Shown: positions 22,863-35,800, numbered from the stretch's first letter. The stretch: 64,000 nt of DNA from Adiantum capillus-veneris (GCA_014529385.2 CM043953.1:98833342-98897341), one strand, 5' to 3'. The notes: generated from the sequence alone by a model not told the origin. Made by a program: numbers and translations.

Positions 22863-24476
22863 TGTAATGGAATTTATCTATTCAATTTGAGAGTAGCGGA
22901 ACTTAATGAGAGTACTTTCAAGAAATGATTTTGTGAGCATAGCGGGTAGACATAATTGAAGATAGCAACATAATTATAGCAATTAGTTAACTTGGCATGG
23001 ACAATACTTTTGCAAGAGAGAGAATTTAGAGAACATGACAACAATTGAGGACTGGATTTATGTGGAGCCGGTCCCCCCTCCAATAGGCATTTGTATTATG
23101 ATTTCTCCCATAAAGAGAGACTTGTTACAATACATTCTTTGTGTTCCTTGTGACCTAGGTGAAGCAATGAAGATGGAAAGATTCATGCATCACCAACATA
23201 ACATAAACTTGAAGAAAGCTTTAACTATCCCAAGCCTCAGTCCCAAGACCTCAAACACCTTCGAAGGTGGAGAGAGCTAGCAGGGAATGAGGGTAGGGAA
23301 GAGGAAGAAGAAACATTTCGTAGGAGAAAGAATTAGTTCCTCACTTATCATACTCTTGTTGCTAGCATACATAATAGCATAGTAATGAAGAAGAAGGAGA
23401 TGGCAAGCTTAAGCATTGAAGCATGGCTCTTGGTTGGATTTGCACTCCATAGCCAAGAGTGTTGGTATAGGCTCTCAACCTTTACTTGCTTGGAGAGGGA
23501 GCTCTTCCACTTTGCATAGCACACAATGAGAGTGTTTGTGAGTGTGTGTGGGTGAGTATACCCGCTAAGCACCCCCCTAGCTTGCTTGGGTCGACCCCCC
23601 CTTGTAGCTCATGCTTGAAGCTCATTGGACCCCTCCAGGCCTAGCCAATCACAAGCAGAAGCCATTACAAGCAACAGGGATAGCCTTGGGACAAGTGTCC
23701 CCCTTTCCCCTTTGAGAGAGAGGACTTGATAAATGCAAAAACAATTAGATAATTCAAGTAATTTATCATTGGACCCCTTTGAAGCCTAGCCAATAGGCTT
23801 CAAGCAACACATGAAGGTAACATGGGTAGGGACCTGACATGTGTCCTTGCTGCCTCTTCAAGCTGGGGCTTCCCTTGTGAGTGTGACTGTGTGTTCTCTC
23901 TCTAATCCCTAGGAAAAGGGCTCGCCCCCCCACTTGTAGGGATGCTTTTGACTTTAGGAGCTCAATCACCTTAGTCATCAAGCATGACAAAGCACTTGGA
24001 CTAGGGGGTATTCCCACAAGCATCTTAGGCAAGCATGTCAAGGCACCTCAAGCACCTTAATTAATCGGCAAGTCAAGCACCTCAAGCATGGAGTAAGTCA
24101 AGCACCTTAATCAAGCACCTCAAGCAGGACAAACACCTCAAGCACGACAAGCACCTCAAGCAGGACAAACACCTCGAGCTTGGGCCGGGTTCCCACCTCA
24201 AGCTCAGCCCTAGCTTACCTAAGGTCAAAGGACTTTTACACACATTATTGGAGGTCTTCAATGAAGCTAACCCTAAGGTCTTATGCTCCATTGGTTAGCC
24301 TTGCTCTTGATAGACCATCTCCCATTTGGGCCCCTTTACTATTGGCCCCGTGTTGAGATAGATCTATAAGCACATATCTATATCTTAACACTTGTTCCTG
24401 TTTATTCTCCCACATTAAGTGATCAATTTAATATGAGAAAACCATTTGGGTTGGTTAGATATTAGATTTTATGACA
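22863..24476 (-). repeat. gypsy-1 5' LTR (1,614 bp)
   Basis: Full-length partner of 10409-12022, including the CAAGCACCT-type minisatellite at about 24024-24180. The TCGTT duplication follows at 24477-24481. Confidence 0.94.
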
Positions 24477-25413
24477 TCGTTTGAGGGCAAGGAAAAAAGG
24501 AGAAATTTCACCCCCAAATAGACAAAAATAGTGTACAAACCCGAAAAAGTAACCTGTTTTTTTGAAATTTCCTCTTGACAAAATCATTTCTTGATTTTGT
24601 ATTTTGAAAAAATGATTTTTCGAGAACACTCGGTTGGAGTGAAACTCCATGGCCTTGCTAAAGAGTTAAAGCAGTATAAATATAGATATAGTACTAAGTA
24701 TTGTGACTTTTTGACAAAACTGAGTAGTCAAAACTAAGTCTTTTCATTTTTCTACCATCAGAGTACTTCCTACTTACTCTTCACTTTTACATTTCAAACC
24801 AAATGACTTGCTACTTACCCTTCACTTTTCTTAAGGTTCTTGAAATGAAGGAGAGAGTGACACATGGTCCACGCCCATGCCATATAGTCCTCGATATTCT
24901 TTACGACCTTCGAAATATGAAGTAGAGCTCCCCTTTACAAAACCAAAAGTAGTCACCCTTCAAAATTAAAGGTTAAAGCAATGTTCTGAACAAATGTGTC
25001 TCGGCTTAATATTGTGTCATTTTCAATTTCAAAAATGTCGTTTGAGCGCAAAGAAAAAAGGAGAAATTCCACCCCCAAATAGACAAAAATAGTATACAAA
25101 CCTGAAAAGGTAACCTGATCCTTTGAAATTTCCTCTTGACAAAATCAAAGAAATGATTTTGTATTTTGAAAAAATGATTTTTTTCGAACACTAAGTTGAA
25201 GTGAAACTCCGTGGCCTTGCTAAAGAGTTAAAGTAGTATAAATATAGATATAGTACTAAATATTGTGACTTTTTGACAAAACTAAGAAGTCAAAACTAAG
25301 TCTTTTCACTACTTCCTACTTACCCTTCACTTTTCCTTCTCAGGCCAAATGACTCACTACTTATCCTTCACTTTTCTTAGGATTCTTGAAATGAAGGAGA
25401 GAGTGACATATGG
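24477..25413. repeat. Host tandem duplication: rest of unit 1 and the whole of unit 2
   Basis: 24482-24866 completes the unit begun at 10235. 24869-25413 repeats the whole unit with scattered differences and no insertion, and keeps the intact sequence around the TCGTT target at about 25037. No coding capacity is seen; the unit is AT-rich. Confidence 0.88.
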
Positions 25414-25448
25414 ATGCCCTCTCCTTCCTTTAAAATTTGAAGTTCAAT

Positions 25449-25462
25449 TATATATACTATAG
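25449..25462 (+). promoter_or_regulatory. Possible TATA element upstream of the dioxygenase gene
   Basis: TTATATATACTATA lies about 155 bp before the start codon at 25616, a plausible position given a short 5' UTR. This is motif evidence only. Confidence 0.3.
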
Positions 25463-25615
25463 ATAGATAGATATAGATATAGAATACTCTAAGAATTTGC
25501 ATAAGTCAAGAAAACTGTAGCAGACTGAATTTTGAAAGGCTGTGACACTGTAGTAGTAGGAGCTCAGCTGGAAGGGCACCACCATTGATCCGCGTGCATC
25601 CCACACAGAAGCTCC

Positions 25616-26017
25616 ATGACTATGGCGGGGAAAGCAGGCTGCAGCTCGGTAGCAGAAGCTTGCCTATCAGAGCAGCGCATAGTAGACGGCAAGGCTTTCC
25701 CCTTGGTGCTCACGCCTACTTCATCCCTGGAGTCTGCCATTGATGCATGCAAGCTATTCCACACATGCAGAGATTTTTTGGAGCAGAAGCTCAAAGAGCA
25801 TGGCGCCCTCTTTCTTCGCGGCTTTCCGCTGTGCAGTGGCGTAGATTTCCATGCGGCCGTTGAAGCCCTCGGCTGGCACACCCTCCCTTACATTGGATCT
25901 GCCATTCGGACGCAGGTTGTAGGGCCTGTTTACACCGCCAATGACTCCGATCCGGATGTTGTCGTCAACTTTCATCATGAAATGGCACAGGTGTGAGAAG
26001 AGACAATGATCCTTGTG

Positions 26018-26076
<59 letters not shown>

Positions 26077-27731
26077 CCTTCCTGTCTTTCCAGTCTCTTG
26101 CATCATGCGCCGTGTGCAGGTAGAAGATGAATCGAGTTGGCCTTCCAAAGTTTTGTTCTTCTGTGAGACGCCACCGCCGGAGGGAGGACAGACACCAATA
26201 ATCATGAGTCATAAAGTGACTCAAGGCCTATGGATGCAGTGCCCTGATTTCATGCAGAAACTAGAGGACCTAGGGTTGCTTAGCCTCAAGGTTCTACCAA
26301 TGGTGAAGGACCCCAGGTATTTCTCACTCCAAGGTTGGCCAATGGTGTTCGGGACGAGGGATAAGAAAGAGGCTGAAGCAAGGTTGGTATTAACAGCTGC
26401 TTAATATCTGCTTTCTGATTCATATTTGATAGTTTTTGCGACATGGCATTTTCCCTGCAAGATACAGAGCAATTGAAGATGTAAAGTCTACAGGATAAAC
26501 CCTAAACTGTGATCTAAACGCATCAAACATAAGAATGACACCGCAGTTGAAAAATTGGGTATGTCATTTAATCAGGGCTTTTAATGTCCATTATACTGCT
26601 TTTGATGCTGTTCATCAGCATTTAATGTGCTGTTACGTTGTCAGCTTGTTGTGTCTCTATTTCAATCATGTGACAAGCGGCAGCAGCGGAAGATGGACGG
26701 ATATGGCTGAAAATAGCGGTAACAGGTGCACAATCCTTTGGATCCGATGGCGGATAGCTGCAGCAACCTCCGAATGTGGAACCTCCCAGAGCAACCCCAT
26801 CGCAGGGGGAGAGAGAGAGAGCCCAAAAAGCTTGCAACTTCGATGATGAACTGATGATACAACTGGTGGGCACTCCCTCCCTATATAGGGTAAAGGCCAG
26901 ATTGCCCTACTTCCCTACAAAAACCGGACGACCTTAAAATAGGGAGGAAAATTGGGAAAAACTGCTAAAAAAACCCTTAAAACTGCCCGTAGGTGTAATC
27001 CAATGGAACAGGGCTTTGGGATAAAATGCCTTGAGCTTGGGGCCACCAAGAGGCACGCTACACTGTGTGCAATATAGGGTGGGCAAAAAACAATGGCGGG
27101 AATAGGCCAAAAATGACCTCACTTAGGCTAGGCACAGCCACAAAACAACCCTCACTCCCTATGATACTGGGGCACTAGCAACTTTGCCAGGACCAGTTGG
27201 AGAGGTGACAAACTTTTATGGTTTCTCTGTAGAAGAGTATAAATGGTTCGACGGAACACATTAGATGCAAGTAGTACATGTCTACGATTTTAAGGAATGT
27301 TGATGTCTTGTGAGGTGCTCCCATTAATTATTTGTAATTATTGTGTTTTCAGAGCCAAAAAGAATTTGAATGCTAAGATGGAATGGCTTCCGGGAAGCAA
27401 CATGAATCTGGTGCTAGGTCCTTTTAAGGCAACAAGGAATTTTGGCCGAGGAGACCGTGCGAATGCTTGGTTCAATCAGATTGTATCCTATTACACAGGT
27501 TTAAGCCACAAAGTGGGGATGTCTTCGGATCAACCTTATGATGTGGTCTTTGGTGATGGGTCCCCATTGCCAACAGATGCCGTAGCGACTTGCAAGAAGA
27601 TACATGAGGAGAATAGTGTTGACATTCCATGGAAGCAAGGAGACTTGATGATTCTTGATAACTCGTCTGTGATGCATGGTAGGCGAGCTTACAAGCCGCC
27701 TCGTCAAATCTTAGTTACTCTGTGCAGGTAA
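25616..27731 (+). CDS. TauD/TfdA-family 2-oxoglutarate/Fe(II) dioxygenase (clavaminate synthase-like), 3 exons
   Basis: Predicted exons are 25616-25990, 26120-26382 and 27353-27731, with GT/AG introns, joining to 338 residues. That is close to the length of the Arabidopsis clavaminate synthase-like protein At3g21360, which it resembles along its length. The HxE metal ligands are H120 and E122 (FHHEMAQ, end of exon 1). The distal His is H321 (MHGRR), and R330 in the PPR motif is the likely 2-oxoglutarate-binding Arg. Exon 2 holds the conserved GG-TPI segment. An alternative start at 25622 differs by two residues. No stop or frameshift is seen, so the gene looks intact. The family oxidises small molecules with Fe(II), O2 and 2-oxoglutarate; the substrate of this plant subgroup is unknown to me. 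Intron 1 carries a TG/GA microsatellite and intron 2 is about 970 bp. It is the only ordinary gene in the window. Confidence 0.9.
26017..26074. repeat. (TG)n(AG)n microsatellite in intron 1 of the dioxygenase gene
   Basis: TG 26017-26038 then AG 26039-26074, wholly inside the 129-bp first intron, where it makes up nearly half of the intron. Confidence 0.95.
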
Positions 27732-27919
27732 AACGTTGAGTGAGGACTTCTTACTAGGAAGTAAAGTAAAAGCTTGTGTATTGTCGAAGCTACCTAGATT
27801 TAGCTTGCAATAACCTCTATTTTATATTTAACATAGAGGTATATTTAGCCCCATTATATGAATGTTTGCCCACTTTGTAATTATTTTTAATCTATAAGGA
27901 TGCAATCTACACCATTCTT

Positions 27920-28211
27920 ACGTTGTAATAAATTTAATCTGTAGGGTGCAATGTACACCATTTGGAAGTATGGGAAGCCCATCTGCGTAGTTAATAAGGA
28001 ATTAGTGGATAACTTATAATAGTTATCCACTAATTCCTTATTACCTATGCAGATGGGCTTCCCATAATAAATTTAATTCCTTATTAAATTTATTACGTTG
28101 TAATAAATTTAATCTATAGGGTGCAATGTACACCATCTGGAAGTATGGGAAGCCCATCTGCATAGGTAATAAGGAATTAGTGGATAACTTATAATAGTTA
28201 TCCACTAATTC
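27920..28211. repeat. Inverted-repeat (foldback) element and its truncated second copy
   Basis: 27969-28014 and 28021-28066 are 46-bp arms, about two mismatches, around a TATAAT loop: a near-perfect hairpin. A direct copy of the left flank and arm follows at about 28094-28211, and stops soon after its hairpin centre. There are no ORFs. The structure fits a MITE-like foldback insertion with a partial duplication. Confidence 0.85.
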
Positions 28212-28232
28212 AGCTTATATACTAAGTGTTGA

Positions 28233-28270
<38 letters not shown>
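28233..28270. repeat. (CT)n(AC)n microsatellite
   Basis: CT 28233-28252 then AC to 28270. Confidence 0.95.
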
Positions 28271-28271
<1 letters not shown>

Positions 28272-30314
28272 ACACACACAACAACAACAACAATTAGCCT
28301 ACCCCCCCCCCCAAAATAAAAATAAAAATGATGTGAAATAGCATCAAAACAAAACCTCCTTAAGTTTTGGCTTTCTTGATGATAATTTCTCTTGCTACTT
28401 AACCGAGATTTAGATCGAAATACTAACATAGCTACATAAATAATTGCTCTCAAAAAAGTTTGTAGCTCTCAAAAAACTACTATGAAAATCAACAAAGAAC
28501 GAATTGGCTAAGCATTAACTTGGAAGAAGACAAAGTTTTCGCTCGAGGAGCGGATGCAATCAAATATTTTGCTTGTTTTCATGAAGCGCAAGATAACCTA
28601 ATTTATGATTGGCATAACCTAATTATGACCAATCATGCAAGCACAATTTCAAGATAATCATTTGGTCTCTTCACCAATGAACCAAGCTCTCTCCCATCGG
28701 GAAACTCAAGCAAACCAAAGATAAAGCCTCTAGGGTTCTCGTGTCTTCAAAGGGAAGGAAGGATTTCTCTCACGAATCTCTACAGCAAACGAGGAGATAC
28801 CATTGTGTCGATATGAGCAGAAAATGCATTCATTTAGAGTCATTGCTACCACCAAACATAAGAGGATTTTCTCTACAATTGCTTCTACATGGCAAATTTG
28901 GAGAACAACTCAAAATTTTGAGGAAGATTTTAATGTGAGAACTCCAAGGATCGTAACAAGAGATCATTTGGTATGTCCAAGAAGACGTCATCCTTGACGG
29001 TCTTCGACCTCCTTAGACAAAAGAGCAAGTCCTTGTCCAAGCTCTTGCTCTCCTAGAGACAAATCTATGGCTACGAGTGGCCAAGAAGACAATGAACATA
29101 AGTATCATCACCCACTTGCCATAGAACTAAATAAAAAGGGGGTGGGGGTTGTCACACATGCAACATAGCACCATTGCATATCACCCAAATCCTTAGATTT
29201 GTCGCTCCAAGCCTAAATACCTAGGGACGAAGAATTTCGAACTTTGAGCGAATTTTTTTTAGCAATGATAAAATTGAGCGAGTAAATGAAAGGCACTTTA
29301 TCAAAACGCACATAGCCAAGAGTTTGTGTAAATCAAATCATTTTTTCATTTGAGAGGCTTTGGACGCATTGGCGGTGTCCAACTCTTCAAATTTTGACAT
29401 TATCTGAAAAAATTGTTTTTTTATAAGTTTCAATGATATAGAAAGCCGTATTGAATGAGCGACGCCGACCTCGTGAAAAAGACAATCACGTTCAATGAAA
29501 ACATGACCATTTTCAAAAAATGCCAGAAAGTTAGGTTTACTTTTCAAAGTATCTAGTTGTCCATTTATACGTACTCAATAAGTGCAAAGGCATTTTAAGA
29601 AGATTTTTCAGAGAGAGATATAGAATTTCTTAGAAAGCCCTCCAAATTACCTCCAAAATCTTCTAATGCTAAGGTCTTATACTTCTCAGTTTCTTGATTT
29701 TTCGAAAACGAACTATGGTGAGGGCCGAGGTCACTATGAGAGATGGGCCGATTGCCACTACCTAAGGTACAAAATCCTCATGCTTTAAGCTCTACAAAGG
29801 GCTCAAAGGCATGATTATTGAAGGCGGGCGCTCAATGCCTATGACCCTTGCATCCTTTAGGCAGGTCTGTGCACAACCTACTACTTCTCTGAGAATTGAG
29901 TTTCCAAACTATTGCATGAAGCCTCTAATTTGATGATATCGGAACCCATTTGAGCTGCTAGCTTAGAGGTGAAAGCATGAAGAACATGACTGCAAACAAA
30001 AAACAAGGGAAGAAAAACAAAGGAAAGGCTTGAGCTTTGATGGCAACCTCTACTGGAGGTGTTGACGATGAAAGAGAGAAAAAATAGGGGAGAAGTCAGA
30101 GTGAGGGAGAAGAAACAAGGGACGCAAAGAGCGTACCAGATGAAAATCAGGAAACACGGGAGACATAGAGAAAATGCATTACAAAGTAGGTAGTCCATGA
30201 TGAAGAAAGCCACGGCCTACGATGGTCTGTTTTGAGGCAAGACGCGAAGCTCAAGGGATGGATCGAAGATCAATGATAAGAGCAAAATGTGAAAGATGGA
30301 AGAAAAGAAATGAA

Positions 30315-30315
<1 letters not shown>

Positions 30316-30375
<60 letters not shown>
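30316..30375. repeat. (TG)n(GA)n microsatellite
   Basis: TG 30316-30349 then GA to 30375. Confidence 0.95.
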
Positions 30376-30724
30376 GATCCTGTTGATTTAGATACTTGCA
30401 AAGCGCACTGTGAGGAACCTGATCAACATGAGCTTCTTTCTCTCTTTTGTGATAAAACCAAGAAAGAGCTCTCTCCGCCTCAAAGATTGGAGATGACCAT
30501 CATTCATTTCAATATAAATATGATGAAGTTCCACGTGCAATGTACTATTCACAAGGCGCAGAAGAGCTTTGCATTGTAAATGTGGTAGACTTGCACAACA
30601 AGGTATCAGGGTTGTGAGCTTGAGGGACTATATACAGGGCAATCGTGGCTTTTCAGTGTGGAACCTAACGAGCAGAGGGCGGATGAGGTACAGGTGAGGG
30701 CATAACTGATCTGCAGTGAGACGT

Positions 30725-32699
30725 TGGAGAGGGGGCATAGGGAACACACCCAGCACACAAAATAGTTGCCTCTCTATAGCACCCCTAACCTAACACCTTC
30801 AAATTTTCTAATTTGCACTAACAACTCCACTTTAGAATACAAAACAACTATCTCACACCTTGCAAAAAACACTCCACAACACATATGCACCCACACTGCT
30901 CAACTCACCCTTTCCGACTTGCAAAACACTCCTAATCTGCCCTCTTGGTTCGAGCTGCAGGCAAACCCTCTGCAAGCAATGGCCAATACACGAAGAGCGA
31001 GAGAAAAGGAGGGGAATGGGGAGAAGCAACACAAGAGATTGGGGAAAATAAGTGGTATTATTGCATAGGGAGTATTACAATCAAGTATGCAGCTTCAATG
31101 GTAAGCTTAGCACCACACAAGCTTCAAGCTTCCAATCACCCACTCAGGCAAAAAAGCCCTCAAATTTTCGCATTTACAACCTTTTATAGGGGTGCCTCTA
31201 GGAGGTCCAAAAAAGAAAAAAGGATGAGTTTCTCCTCCCGTGGCCTTCACTTAGAGCTTCTTTTAGAATTTGTTTGCATTGCCAACACTTGGCACATTTG
31301 ATTTTTGGAAACCTTTGCATGGTGTACACCTTGGGTTTTGGTCCCTTCCCTTTGGCCGGCCGGATCTCCCCTTGGGCCTCTCTTGCCTTGGATCTCTCTT
31401 TAACTCCCCTTGTCGGCTCATCCTCCTTGCAGCGAGACCCCTCCCCCTCCTTGAGCAATAGCGATGTCGCTATTGGGGGGGGTGGTACATCCCTTTCCTC
31501 AAAAAATTTGACCCTTAACGGGCGTGGGCACATCCCCTTACGAGCTGCCACATCATCATCGAAATTCCTCACCACGCGGACGCGCCACCTTTCTGCACCG
31601 CCAACACACGCCAAAATCGCCGCCAAACGGCCACTGTGCAGTGCCAGGTCCACACGCCATAGCCCATGGGAGGGAGCTCCCCTCTCTCTCCCTTCTTGTG
31701 TTCAATGGAGAGCCCACACTCCTGCTCATATACCACGGCATCCAGCCCATCCCATGCGCATGTGGGATAACCACCGGCCACGTGGCAGCTCCGCAGGCCT
31801 CAAGATTTAAGGGCTTCAAAAAAACCCCATTATATATATATATATATATATTTTTTAAACAAAAACTCTTTTTGGCCTTCCTTTACCAGACTCCCATTCT
31901 TTGCTCCAAGGTTGGACTGCCAAGCTGTAAAGCCCGGCTGCGAACTCATTTGCCTGACTCTGGATTCACCTTTCCTTGCCGCCCTTTACAATTTTCCGAG
32001 CCCCCAAACCGAGGCCGTAAAAAACCTCAAAAAACCATCAGCAAATACTTCACTGTTAACTGCTCAGGCATGGCCATACCATAACTCTGTGCTCGAGGCT
32101 TGGAATCACGTGCCGTGACTTCGTTCTAACTCCACATTGTGTATACTATCATCGAAAACTTTGGCGAGGCCCAAAAGATGCCAGATGGCACATCCTCCAA
32201 TGCGGCCAAGTGGGCTCAGACCCGGCCCCCGGAAAAACTTCAATTGGTCATATCTTGCAAACCATGGCTCCGATCCGCAATCCGAAAAGACGGGTAGGCT
32301 CCATGAATTGAGCTCTACATATCTATACCTCAATTTCCACTTGGATTAGCTGTCTCCTGTTGCCTTGTCCGGCAAGAATATGCAAACCACTAAAGCTTCA
32401 ACCTTCAATAACTTGGGCTTCGTAGCTCGGTTTGATGAACCGTCTGGACCTACTCCTTCAGCACTTCAAGCTCTTCATTCCTGGACCCAAAATATGCGCT
32501 TTGCATCTCCTTCACCTGCTACCCAAATTAGCCCCTCATGGAGCCTTCCTTGGCCTATAAGCTGCATCATGCATACACTTCCGGTGCTACCTGCCATCCC
32601 ATGATTTTCCTAGCTCCTCCAGTCCTTTGCCATGCTTCTGTTTGCCTACATACATCTGCCCATGTCACCTTCTAGAGTTGACACACTTTGGCTGCACCA
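30725..32699 (-). repeat. gypsy-3 3' LTR (about 1,975 bp)
   Basis: Aligns with 37752-39751 throughout. Open frames inside it are repeated in the other LTR and have no domains. A (TA)n tract lies at about 31833-31852. Confidence 0.88.
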
Positions 32700-32892
32700 T
32701 CATTGCCCACCCCCTGTTGAGCATTTATGCTCAACCACATAAAAGTTTTATTCTCTTTCTAACTGCAAAACCTGGCACACACTATGAGAAAACTAAAACC
32801 ATATGTACACTGTTTTATTGTACTCTATTGCCAAACCTTCAAGTGGGTTGCCCCACCCCCTGCATAAGAATCTGATGCACTGCTGGCACTAA

Positions 32893-35800
32893 CTACCTTT
32901 CAAAGTAGAGTTTGAGACGTAGACCATTTACCCTATGTTTAAGAAACCGACCACCCAACCTGATTAGTGCATAAGTACCATTGGGAAAAACTTGATGAAC
33001 CTTGTAAGGTCCCGTCCACTTTCTCTTGAAATTCTTCTGAAAGGTGAAGTCAAGATAACTCTCGTACTTCATCACTAGATCGCCCTTCTCAATCTGCTTG
33101 GCTGGCAAATGTTAGTTGAACTTGGCCCTTCTTTCTCGCTGCTGCACATAAAAATCCGCCGCTGCCTCATGATCCATCTTCAAAGTTTCGAGACTTGTAA
33201 TCCTATCCTGTAAAATATCTTGATGAGTTTTATCAATTCTCCATAGACCTTTGAGAAACCCTAGTTGCACATGCACAGGCAGGATCGCATCCTTGCCATA
33301 TACCAACTCGTAGGGAGTGAAGTTGGTTGCCACCTTATATGAAGTCCTGTAAGCCCACAAACATTTATCAAGGTTAGATTCCCACTCTTCAACCTGTTGG
33401 TATATATAATTCGTAAGCATCTTGACTATCTGCCCATTTGCACTCTCCACCAAACCATTGCACTGCGGGTGGTATGGAGATGAAAATCACTGTTGAATCC
33501 CCAATTTGTCCACCAGAGCACGCACCAACTTACTTCTGAATCCTTGTCCTCGATATGATATAAGCATCCAAGGCACTCCAAAACGACAACATATGCAATC
33601 AAATACAAACTGAGCAACAGTATGCAAATTTACCTCTTTGATTGCTTTAGCCTCGACCCACCGTGTAAGGTAGTCTATGGCCACTACCACATATTTTTTA
33701 CCACTCGCTGACTTGGGCACCCCACTTTTCAAAGGCATCATGTGCAATGATAGCCCCTTGTTGCTCGGCTACCAGTCGTCTTTCACCCATCACTTGGCAC
33801 TGATGGCACATCTCGCACCACAAAAGGCCACCAAAACCCACTTCTTAAGATACAAAACAAAACTTGACTCTTACCCTGATGACCGCTTTCCTCATGGCAT
33901 TGCTCCAATACCATGCCAATCTCTTATTTGTAAAGGACACGACGTAGCACCCCATCTCGACCGTGCACCATAAGATCTTCGCCAACAAGAGTGAACCTTT
34001 TAGCCTTTTGAACAATTCACCTCTTTTGTAGCTTGGAAAGTCCGTTGGAACATTGACGTGTACTCAAGAAATCATCAATATCCTTCAAAGTCTCTCTACC
34101 TATATAAGTGGCCGGTCCCACATACAAACTTGACACTTGAGTCTGAACACGACTGCTAGCCAACGATCTACTTCTTGGTTTTTTTCTCTCCTCACATGTT
34201 TGAACTGCACTACTTCAAAAAACTTCAACAGCTTCTTTATGGAAAAAAATCAATTCTTGAAAAATCCCTCTTTACTTGCCATTGGCTCAAAACTTGTTTG
34301 ATAACCAGTAGAGCATCACCTTTTACGACCAACCTTGATATGCCAAAGTCAATGCATTGCTTGAGCCCTAGGTGTAAAGTAAGATATTCTACTTCATTGT
34401 TGGTATGCACCTCCTCCAAGTCGTAAGCTTCGGAAAAAATAACTGTGCCGTGCGGATCTTGAATGACTACACCTCCACCTGCTTTCTATGTTACTCGTCT
34501 GTAAGCACCATCAAACCACATCATGAAGGCCCCTTCCAAGTCAGGTTCCTCCTTATCCTCTTCTTATACCACCCTTGGATAAATTGGTAACTTGACCTCC
34601 TTGTTGACTAGGATATCCGCCAAATGAGACCACCGAGTGTGATCCACTTTGAACTCAAACTCAAACTCTTGAAGCTCGATTACCCACTTCATGATTTGCT
34701 TCCCTGGTTTCAAGTGTAGCACCACTTCAGGAAAAAGATTGTCAGTAGTCAATACATAAAACTTCCCAATGACCAAATATACTTTGAACTTTCAGCAGGC
34801 AAAGACCAAAGCCATCACCCACTGTTCTGCCTCCGTATAAGTAGCTTCACCCAGAATAATGACCCTGTTTTCAGAATAAATAGGCTTATAACTCCTTCCT
34901 ATCTTTTGTAGCAATACTGCTCCGATAGCCACCGTCCCCACCATCATAGCAATATAAAAATCATTCTCATGATTAGGAGGACACACTGTAGGTAACTGAC
35001 ATAGAATACCTTTTAATTTATCAAAGGCCTCTTGAGCTTCCTCGTCCCACTGAAATCCATGCACCTGTTGAGCCCTTTTCTGAAGAGGGTAGACATATTG
35101 AGATAACATCCAAAAAAAGCGGGATAAATATTTTAACTTATGCACGAACGAAGCCAATTTTGTTGCACTGGTTGGAGGCTCCATAAGAACCAATGCTTTC
35201 ACCTTCTCTGGGTCTGCTTCAATTCGGTTCTGTGATACCACATGACCTAGCAACTGAACCCTTGGTGGTGCTAACTTGCACTTCTTTGGATTCAATTGAC
35301 CTCCTTCTTCATCTAGCCTTTGAAAACACAGCCTTAACTTGGACAAATGTTCTGCCCTAGAAATATAGCAACCAATATCATCCATAAATAGTCTGATGAA
35401 CTTACCCAAGTAAGGTCCAAACACCTTGTTCATCCAATCTTGAAAAGTCGCATACGCATTCACCAGTCCAAAAGGCATCCTGCGGTAGGCAAAGCAACCC
35501 CATGGAGAAATGAAGGTAGTCTTCAACTGGTCCTCCAAAGCAATACCGATCTAAAAATACCCTGAAAACCCATCCATAACGGAATAGCGTTCATGTATGG
35601 CAACCTGGTTTAAAATCTCATCTTGAAATGGCAAAGGGTAATGATTCCGCTTGGTTGCAGCATTCGAAGGCTTATAATCTACACATACTCGTCATTTTCC
35701 ATTCTTCTTTGGGGTAATGACAACAAGAGAAACCCACTCAGACTCCTTTACTGGATATATAATACCTGCCTCGAGCAACTTGTTGATCTCTTGCCATAGA

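Larger units (their letters stand above)
10409..24476 (-). mobile_element. Ty3/gypsy LTR retrotransposon gypsy-1, split by copia-2
   Basis: Both LTRs are 1,614 bp, start TG and end CA when read on the - strand, and are flanked by a perfect TCGTT duplication (10404-10408 and 24477-24481). From right to left come the 5' LTR, a primer site, gag-protease, the copia-2 insertion, RT-RNase H-integrase, a purine tract and the 3' LTR. RT before integrase marks Ty3/gypsy. The LTRs differ at roughly 18 sites by eye (about 1 percent), which implies a fairly recent insertion. Without copia-2 the element would be about 8.8 kb. Confidence 0.95.
28212..30724. other. Intergenic region with two compound microsatellites, no supported gene
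   Basis: Contains (CT)n(AC)n at 28233-28270, a C-run near 28303, and (TG)n(GA)n at 30316-30375. The short frames show no recognisable domain. I see no other structure. Confidence 0.6.

Noticed and set aside
26383-27352. A separate gene or nested transposon inside intron 2 of the dioxygenase gene
   Set aside because: Frames are short and domain-free, and no terminal repeats were found; treated as intron sequence.
28251-28300. Short regularly spaced repeats considered as a CRISPR-like array; also the LTR minisatellites
   Set aside because: Units are contiguous or degenerate with no unique spacers, and the context is eukaryotic.
31198-31810. Overlapping frames of 118-178 codons inside the gypsy-3 LTR
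   Set aside because: They recur in the other LTR with indels and have no domain; noncoding LTR sequence.
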